A stretch of DNA of 64,000 bases from Mycobacterium sp. D16Q14 (GTDB lineage Bacteria; Actinomycetota; Actinomycetes; Mycobacteriales; Mycobacteriaceae). Location: contig MAEX01000006.1 of NCBI GenBank assembly GCA_002013415.1, positions 186,001 to 250,000 of the forward strand. The letters are read 5' to 3'. A model generated the notes under the pieces. The model did no database searches and was not told where the DNA came from. It saw nothing but the letters and a program-made list of their open reading frames with translations. Both the position numbers and the translations under genes were made by a program. Below are positions 59,101 to 64,000 of this stretch, one piece after another; position 1 is the stretch's first letter, and every line of letters begins with the position of its first letter.

Positions 59101-60933
59101 TCAGGCGCGCACGCCGAGCTTGTTGTCCAGGTATTCCTGGCGGCAGGCTCGGCGCGCAAGCTTTCCGCTGGTGGTACGCGGAATCGCACCGGCCTGAACC
59201 AGCTGCACATCCGCGATGGGCAGGTTGTGCCGCCGCGATACGGCCGCGCGAATGGCATCGACGATGGGCTCCGGCGCGGCCCGGCCCGCGCCGGCAGCAC
59301 GCTCGGCCACGATGACCAACCGCTCCCCCGTGCCGTTGCCCTGATCGACGCCGGCGGGCAGCTCGTTCGCGGGCGCCGAGAAGGCCGCCACAAATCCATG
59401 CCGCACCGCGGGTGAGGCTTCCTCGACGGTGGCCTCGATGTCCTGCGGGTAGTGGTTGCGACCGTCGATGATGACCAGGTCCTTGACCCGTCCGGTAATG
59501 AAAAGCTCACCGTCCAGGTAGACGCCCAGGTCTCCGGTGCGGAACCAGGTGGCACCGGGCTCGGTGCCGGCGGCATGGCTGCCTTGGTCGAGCCGGGCCT
59601 GCAGCTTGTTGCGGAACGAGAAATCGGTCTCCTTCGGCCTGCCCCAGTAGCCGCGGCCGATATTGTCGCCGTGCAACCAGATCTCCCCGACCTCGCCATC
59701 GGCCAGCTCAACATCGGCATTCGGGTTGACGATCACGGCCCATTGGCTGCGCGCGATCTTGCCGCAGGACACCTGCGGGACCGCGTTGTCGTGGTCGGCC
59801 CCGACCCGCACGGCACGCCCGTCGCCGAGCTGTGCACGGTCGAGGTACACCACCGAGGCCTCTGCGTCGGAATCAATGGTAGAGACGAACAGTGTCGCCT
59901 CGGCCATTCCGTAGGAGGGCTTGATGGTGGTCGGCGGCAGTCCGTAGGGCCCGAAGGCATCGTTGAACTTGCGAATGGAAGAGATGCTGACCGGTTCCGA
60001 TCCGTTGATCAGACCCGCGACGTTGCTGAGGTCGAGCTCCTCGCCGTCCTTGGGCAGACCGCGCTCGGCCGCCAGCTCGAACGCGAAGTTCGGTGCGGCG
60101 GCGAAGGTTCGGCCCAGGTGAGCCTCGGCGGCGAGTTCCTTGATCCAGCGCCCTGGCCTCCGCACGAACGACACCGGAGACATCAGGGTGATCCGGCCGC
60201 CGCACAGCGGGAACACGATCATCAGCAGACCCATGTCGTGGTACAGCGGCAGCCAGCTGACGCTGCGGATGCTGTCGTCGAGCCCCACCGAGATGATCAT
60301 CTGCAGCACGTTGGTCATCACCGCGCGGTGGGTGATCTCGACACCGGCGGGCACCCGGGTCGATCCGGAGGTGTACTGCAGGTACGCGATGTCGTCGGTA
60401 TCCGGGGTCACCTTGACGTAGGTGCCGGCCACCGAATCGGGCACGCTGTCGACTGCGAGCACACGGGGCCGCCGTTCCCGGGGCAGGCCGCGGACGAATC
60501 GACTGACGGACTCGGCGGCGGCGTTGTTGGTCAGGACCACGGTCGGCTGCGCATCGGTGAGCACAGCGTCGAGTCGTTCGGAGTGGCCGGGAAGCTCCGG
60601 AGCAAACAATGGAACCGCGATGTTCCCGGCCTCGATGGCGGCGTAGAAACCGACCACGTAGTCGATGCCCTGCGGGGCCAGGATCGCGACCCGATCGCCG
60701 GGATTGGTGACTTGCTGAAGACGGGCCGCGACCGCCTGAGAGCGCTGGCCAAGCTGTGTCCAGTTGAGATCGTTGGGTTCGCCGTCGGAGTTGGCGTTGA
60801 AGTCCAGGTATCGGTACGCCAAAGTGTCGCCCAGCTCGGCCACGGCACGCTCAAGGTAGTAGTTGACGGTGTAACCATCTGGCAAGGTAATCGCACCTTT
60901 GCCGTCCAAGTACTCCTCAACACGTAATTTCAT
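59101..60933 (-). CDS. Long-chain fatty-acid-AMP ligase (FAAL), FadD32/FadD2x-like
   Basis: FAALs activate fatty acids to acyl-adenylates and hand them to polyketide synthases or NRPSs rather than to CoA. The 610 residues have the P-loop YTSGSTRVPAG (187-197), SWLPLYHDMGL, NGSEPVSISSIRKF, YGMAEATLFVST and VIIDGRNHYPQDIE, and the adenylation lysine in TTSGKLARRACR. It reads like FadD32, but pks13 is not next to it. GAGG lies just before the ATG. No PKS, NRPS or carrier protein lies within the window beyond it, so its partner is unknown. Confidence 0.88.
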   Translation of the reverse strand: MKLRVEEYLDGKGAITLPDGYTVNYYLERAVAELGDTLAYRYLDFNANSDGEPNDLNWTQLGQRSQAVAARLQQVTNPGDRVAILAPQGIDYVVGFYAAIEAGNIAVPLFAPELPGHSERLDAVLTDAQPTVVLTNNAAAESVSRFVRGLPRERRPRVLAVDSVPDSVAGTYVKVTPDTDDIAYLQYTSGSTRVPAGVEITHRAVMTNVLQMIISVGLDDSIRSVSWLPLYHDMGLLMIVFPLCGGRITLMSPVSFVRRPGRWIKELAAEAHLGRTFAAAPNFAFELAAERGLPKDGEELDLSNVAGLINGSEPVSISSIRKFNDAFGPYGLPPTTIKPSYGMAEATLFVSTIDSDAEASVVYLDRAQLGDGRAVRVGADHDNAVPQVSCGKIARSQWAVIVNPNADVELADGEVGEIWLHGDNIGRGYWGRPKETDFSFRNKLQARLDQGSHAAGTEPGATWFRTGDLGVYLDGELFITGRVKDLVIIDGRNHYPQDIEATVEEASPAVRHGFVAAFSAPANELPAGVDQGNGTGERLVIVAERAAGAGRAAPEPIVDAIRAAVSRRHNLPIADVQLVQAGAIPRTTSGKLARRACRQEYLDNKLGVRA

Positions 60934-61061
60934 GTCGACCTCGGTCTAGCTGTGGATACGGCTGGCGTCCCATAAGGGGACGATACCGACCACACAACAC
61001 CAACACTCGGCACCACACGCGGCGCGAAGCGAATACGGCTGCCCAATCTGATACCCCGACC

Positions 61062-61087
61062 TTATGAGAATCCTAAGAGAATCTTAG
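61062..61087. promoter_or_regulatory. 11-bp direct repeat and inverted repeat between the FAAL and CYTH-CHAD genes
   Basis: TTATGAGAATC (61062-61072) and CTAAGAGAATC (61073-61083) are adjacent 11-bp copies, 9 of 11 identical, one helical turn apart. CTAAGA-GAA-TCTTAG (61073-61087) is an overlapping inverted repeat. Direct repeats with this period are typical OmpR/PhoP-class sites. TAGATT at 61085-61090 could be a -10 on the plus strand. Confidence 0.4.
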
Positions 61088-61204
61088 ATTACCCCGTGAC
61101 AAGTCGTGACCATTGTTTACCTGAATGTGGCACCGTGTCTCATACTCACCCAAGCCCGCACACGCCGAGCATCCCGTCCCTTCGACCGTCAGGGCACACC
61201 CCTC

Positions 61205-62692
61205 ATGCCATCTCAGCACGTCGAGGTCGAGCGGAAGTTCGACGTCACCGACGCGACCATCAATCCATCATTCGACGGGATTTCCGCCGTCGCGCATGTG
61301 GAGCAGCAACCTCAGCAGGAATTGAACGCGGTGTACTTTGACACGCCCGACCAGCGGCTGGCCTACCAGCGCATCACGTTGCGGCGACGCACGGGCGGCA
61401 CCGACGCGGGATGGCATCTGAAGTTACCGGCAGGGCCGGACACCCGAACCGAGCTGCGACTCCCCCTCGACGAGGGCGGCGACGCGGATTCCCTTGCGGT
61501 CCCGGAGGAGCTGCGGGACACCGTGCTCGCGGTGGTGCGCGAGGACGAGCTGGCTCCGGTGGCCCGCATCAGCACCGTGCGCACGGTGGTGCGGCTGATC
61601 GGCGCTGAAGGTGAGCAGCTGGCCGAATTCTGCGATGACCAGGTGACCGCCACTCGGCTGACGGGCCAGGACTCCGGCGAGGAGGCCGCCGTGCAGAGCT
61701 GGCGGGAATGGGAGCTGGAGCTGTCGACATTCGGCGACACCGCACTGCTCGACCGGGTGACCGCTCGCCTGCTGGACGCCGGGGCGGCCCCGGCCGGCCA
61801 CGGTTCCAAGTTGGCTCGCGTTCTTGACGTCCCCGAGCGTGTACGCCCCTCCGGTAAGGATCCGATCCAACGCGCCCTCCTCGAGCAGCTGGATCAGCTG
61901 CTCGGCTGGGACCGCGCGGTACGCGTGGACACCGATGATTCGGTGCACCAGATGCGCGTCACCATTCGACGGATCCGCAGTCTGTTGCAGTCCAATCCGG
62001 AACGCTTCGGCGTGGACACAAATACCGAGCCGCTCGACGAGCTGCGCCTGCTGGCCAACATCCTCGGGGGTGCACGTGATGCCGAGGTGCTGGCGCAGCG
62101 CTACGCCGCGGCGCTCACCGAGCTCCCCGAACCACTCATCCGGGGCCCGGTGCACGAACGTTTGGTGGATGCGGCCAGGCAGCATTACGACATCGGGTTA
62201 CGCCGCTCGTTGGCGGCCATGCGCAGCCATCGTTACTTCCGACTGCTTGATTCCCTGGACGCGCTAGTCGCTTCCGCCGGGCCGCCATCGGACACCCACC
62301 ACTCGGACGAGGGCGGAACGCTCGATGCCGCGTACCGCAAGGTGCGCCGTGCGGCGCGGGCGGCGGCGCGCGCCGAGGGCGAGTATCGCGATGAGGCCCT
62401 GCATCGGATCCGCAAGTCGGCCAAGCGGTTGCGCTATGTGGCCAGTGCCGAGGGCGCCAAGCGAGTCGCGCAAGCGGCCAAGAACATTCAGGAGCTGTTG
62501 GGTGAGCATCACGACAGCACGGTAAGTCGCGCTTATCTGGCCACGCGGGCCGCCGAGGCGCATGCCGTCGGCGAGGACACCTTTACCTACGGGGTGTTGT
62601 ACCAGCGTGAGCACGATGCCGCCGAGACCGCACGCCACCAGGTGGAGGCAACGCTGAAGGCGCTCCGTCAGGCCGTGCGGCACAGGAAGTAA
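61205..62692 (+). CDS. CYTH-CHAD domain protein (Rv2226-like, triphosphatase-type)
   Basis: The 495-residue protein has a CYTH triphosphate tunnel domain (about 5-200) starting with the ExExK motif VEVERKF (E7, E9, K11), and a C-terminal CHAD domain (about 220-495) with conserved His/Arg helices VHQMRVTIRRIRSLL and LHRIRKSAKRLRYVAS. CYTH domains hydrolyse inorganic or organic triphosphates and CHAD domains bind polyphosphate, so a role in polyphosphate or PPPi metabolism is likely. The ATG at 61205 fits the CYTH N-terminus; a GTG at 61106 would add 33 residues. The gene ends with no gap before the RNB gene on the other strand. Confidence 0.86.
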   Translation: MPSQHVEVERKFDVTDATINPSFDGISAVAHVEQQPQQELNAVYFDTPDQRLAYQRITLRRRTGGTDAGWHLKLPAGPDTRTELRLPLDEGGDADSLAVPEELRDTVLAVVREDELAPVARISTVRTVVRLIGAEGEQLAEFCDDQVTATRLTGQDSGEEAAVQSWREWELELSTFGDTALLDRVTARLLDAGAAPAGHGSKLARVLDVPERVRPSGKDPIQRALLEQLDQLLGWDRAVRVDTDDSVHQMRVTIRRIRSLLQSNPERFGVDTNTEPLDELRLLANILGGARDAEVLAQRYAAALTELPEPLIRGPVHERLVDAARQHYDIGLRRSLAAMRSHRYFRLLDSLDALVASAGPPSDTHHSDEGGTLDAAYRKVRRAARAAARAEGEYRDEALHRIRKSAKRLRYVASAEGAKRVAQAAKNIQELLGEHHDSTVSRAYLATRAAEAHAVGEDTFTYGVLYQREHDAAETARHQVEATLKALRQAVRHRK

Positions 62693-64000
62693 TCAGCTGC
62701 CGTCGGCCGGGAAGCCGAACAGCACGGTCCGGGTATCCGGATTCGCTTCATGCAGCGTGAGTTTGGCGCGCTGCCCCTCGGGCGGATTGCCTTCGCAGCG
62801 GGCAAGAATCGGCGGATCTGTCACGAAAACCTCGGCGGCTCGCTTCTTCTCGGCCCCCCGTAGCACTGCCGAATCGAAGGTCTGACCCTTCTGTGGGGCA
62901 AGCACGGTGGCCTCGGTGAGGTCCACACACGCCTGCTCCACCTTGTTGGCCAACGCATTCGAGGTCAGCAGCGACGATCTGACGCCTGCCAAGCCGTCGC
63001 GTGCCCACTGCGGCACCGGCGTACCCGCCGACAGCGCCAGACAGATTTCGGTGGCGAACCGGTCCCCCAGCCGGCGCAGCGGTGCGGTCACGTGCGCGTA
63101 AGGAGCGGCGATACCCGCATGCCCCGCGGCCTGGTCGTCCGGACGTTCTCCGTCGAAGACCAAGTAGGAAGCGCCCCGCAAGAGCGTGGTCGCCTGTGTC
63201 ATCATCGCCAATGTGGTTGTAGCGCAGGGATCCAGCGCGGCCAGCTGCGCGCCGATCGGAGTATCGCTCGCCCAGGGCAGCCCCAGCGCATCGGCAGTGC
63301 GACGGATCCATCGGCGCACATCGCCGTCCGCGGGCGGCAGAGTGCGCAGGATGCCGATGCCGCCGTCGAGCATGATCTGCGCCGCGCAGATCCCGGTGAG
63401 CAACGATATCTGCGCGTTCCAGCCGTCGGCTTCGGTGCGCGCCTCGATGCCGAGCTCCCAGTCACCGCTCGAGCCGCGCACTACTTCCTGCGCTGGCAGG
63501 TTCAACTCGATGGCTCCCATGGCCAACCCGAGATCTCTTCTCTTGCGCCCGAATTCAGGCAGCACCGCGATCGAGGGATGCGGGTCACCGGCATCCGCCG
63601 CGTCCTGGGCCTCCCGGTAAGTCAGCTGCCGTATGGATTTCACCAGGGCACGCTGAACGCTCCAGCTGACCGGGTTGGCATCGCCATCGGTTTCGATGCG
63701 CCATAGCGCGGCTGGCCGAATCTCGTGGGGCAACAAGCTCGCCGATTCCTCGGAGAACACCAAGGGGTGCAGCGGCACCGAACCGTCGGGCAGGTAGATG
63801 GTCTCACCGCGCTTGCGGGCCTCGCCGTCCAGGGCGCTGCCGGGTTCGATCTGCGCGGCCACGTCGGCGATGGCGTAGTGCAGCAGGTAACCGTTGCCGG
63901 TGCGTTCCAGGTGCACGGCCTGATCCAGATCGCGCGATCCGGGCGGGTCGATGGTGACCAACTCCAAATCGGTGCGGTCGATACGCTCCGCGTGATGACG
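62693..64000 (-). CDS. RNB-family 3'-5' exoribonuclease, 5' end outside window
   Basis: The frame runs from TGA at 62693-62695 up to the window edge with no stop, giving 435 visible residues. The first TTG at 63967 is not the real start, because the RNB lead RIDRTDLELVTIDPPGSRDLDQAV continues upstream in frame. The catalytic-domain motif DPPGSRDLD with its metal-binding Asp residues is present, with YAIADVAAQIEPGSALDGEARKRGETIYLPDGSVPLHPLVFSEE following, as in RNase II/R. It likely degrades RNA processively. The C-terminus ends in a short basic domain without a visible S1 motif. Confidence 0.88.
   Translation of the reverse strand, partial: RHHAERIDRTDLELVTIDPPGSRDLDQAVHLERTGNGYLLHYAIADVAAQIEPGSALDGEARKRGETIYLPDGSVPLHPLVFSEESASLLPHEIRPAALWRIETDGDANPVSWSVQRALVKSIRQLTYREAQDAADAGDPHPSIAVLPEFGRKRRDLGLAMGAIELNLPAQEVVRGSSGDWELGIEARTEADGWNAQISLLTGICAAQIMLDGGIGILRTLPPADGDVRRWIRRTADALGLPWASDTPIGAQLAALDPCATTTLAMMTQATTLLRGASYLVFDGERPDDQAAGHAGIAAPYAHVTAPLRRLGDRFATEICLALSAGTPVPQWARDGLAGVRSSLLTSNALANKVEQACVDLTEATVLAPQKGQTFDSAVLRGAEKKRAAEVFVTDPPILARCEGNPPEGQRAKLTLHEANPDTRTVLFGFPADGS

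Noticed and set aside
59452..60927. 491-codon frame antisense to the FAAL gene
   Set aside because: Shadow of a certain FAAL gene in GC-rich DNA; no motif or Shine-Dalgarno.

Overview
The window is GC-rich, densely coded actinobacterial chromosome. Gene content and order match the mycobacterial core region that runs in M. tuberculosis from about Rv2187 (fadD15) to Rv2226. Several features point to the Mycobacteroides abscessus-chelonae group rather than the tuberculosis group: homologues of Rv2212 and ephD are missing, cobU sits next to cobT and cobS, and there are extra genes (a P450/N-hydroxylase/acyltransferase/MFS island, a PrrAB-like two-component system, paired hemophore-like proteins, a WS/DGAT and a FAAL). 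The assignment rests on remembered synteny and protein families, not on a search.

Layout. 1-8.0 kb: end of an acyl-CoA synthetase, the PIM mannosyltransferase PimB', a secreted protein with an HExxH motif, an NlpC/P60 peptidoglycan hydrolase, a 73-residue four-cysteine protein, a SAM methyltransferase, an exonuclease/GIY-YIG fusion and trpD. 8.0-16.3 kb: respiration. ctaE-qcrC-qcrA-qcrB is a translationally coupled operon ended by a strong hairpin; ctaC-ctaF and mmpS3 lie on the other strand, so most of the bc1-aa3 supercomplex is encoded here. 16.3-24.5 kb: asnB, adenosine kinase, an A-type Fe-S carrier, glycerate kinase, a DUF3043 membrane protein and the late cobalamin genes cobU-cobT-cobS. 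24.6-35.9 kb: a Tat-exported purple-acid-phosphatase-like enzyme, ilvE, gcvT, pepB, two small conserved genes, the E2 subunit dlaT (sucB), a sugar-epimerase-like protein, and lipB-lipA next to the lipoylated E2 they serve.

35.9-41.5 kb is an accessory island set between the Rv2219 and Rv2219A homologues: a P450, a TetR regulator, a lysine/ornithine-type N-hydroxylase coupled to an OlsB-like N-acyltransferase, and a DHA2 MFS transporter. 41.5-53.5 kb is centred on nitrogen assimilation: glnA1 behind a well-formed GlnR operator, then glnE and glnA2. Between them lie two DoxX paralogues, an EEP-family protein, an NTF2-like protein, a PrrAB-like sensor/regulator pair and two hemophore-like secreted proteins. 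53.5-64 kb holds two CaeA/Hip1-type serine hydrolases, a WS/DGAT acyltransferase, panB, a fatty-acid-AMP ligase, a CYTH-CHAD protein and a 5'-truncated RNB-family ribonuclease.

Many first genes of operons have a TANNNT-like -10 hexamer 6-7 nt before the start codon, the signature of leaderless mycobacterial transcripts. Two divergent pairs share one symmetric -10 core. Convergent neighbours often overlap or share a palindromic stop (CTAG, TTAA). No stretch over 300 bases lacks a gene. I saw no tRNA, rRNA, IS element, prophage or CRISPR array.
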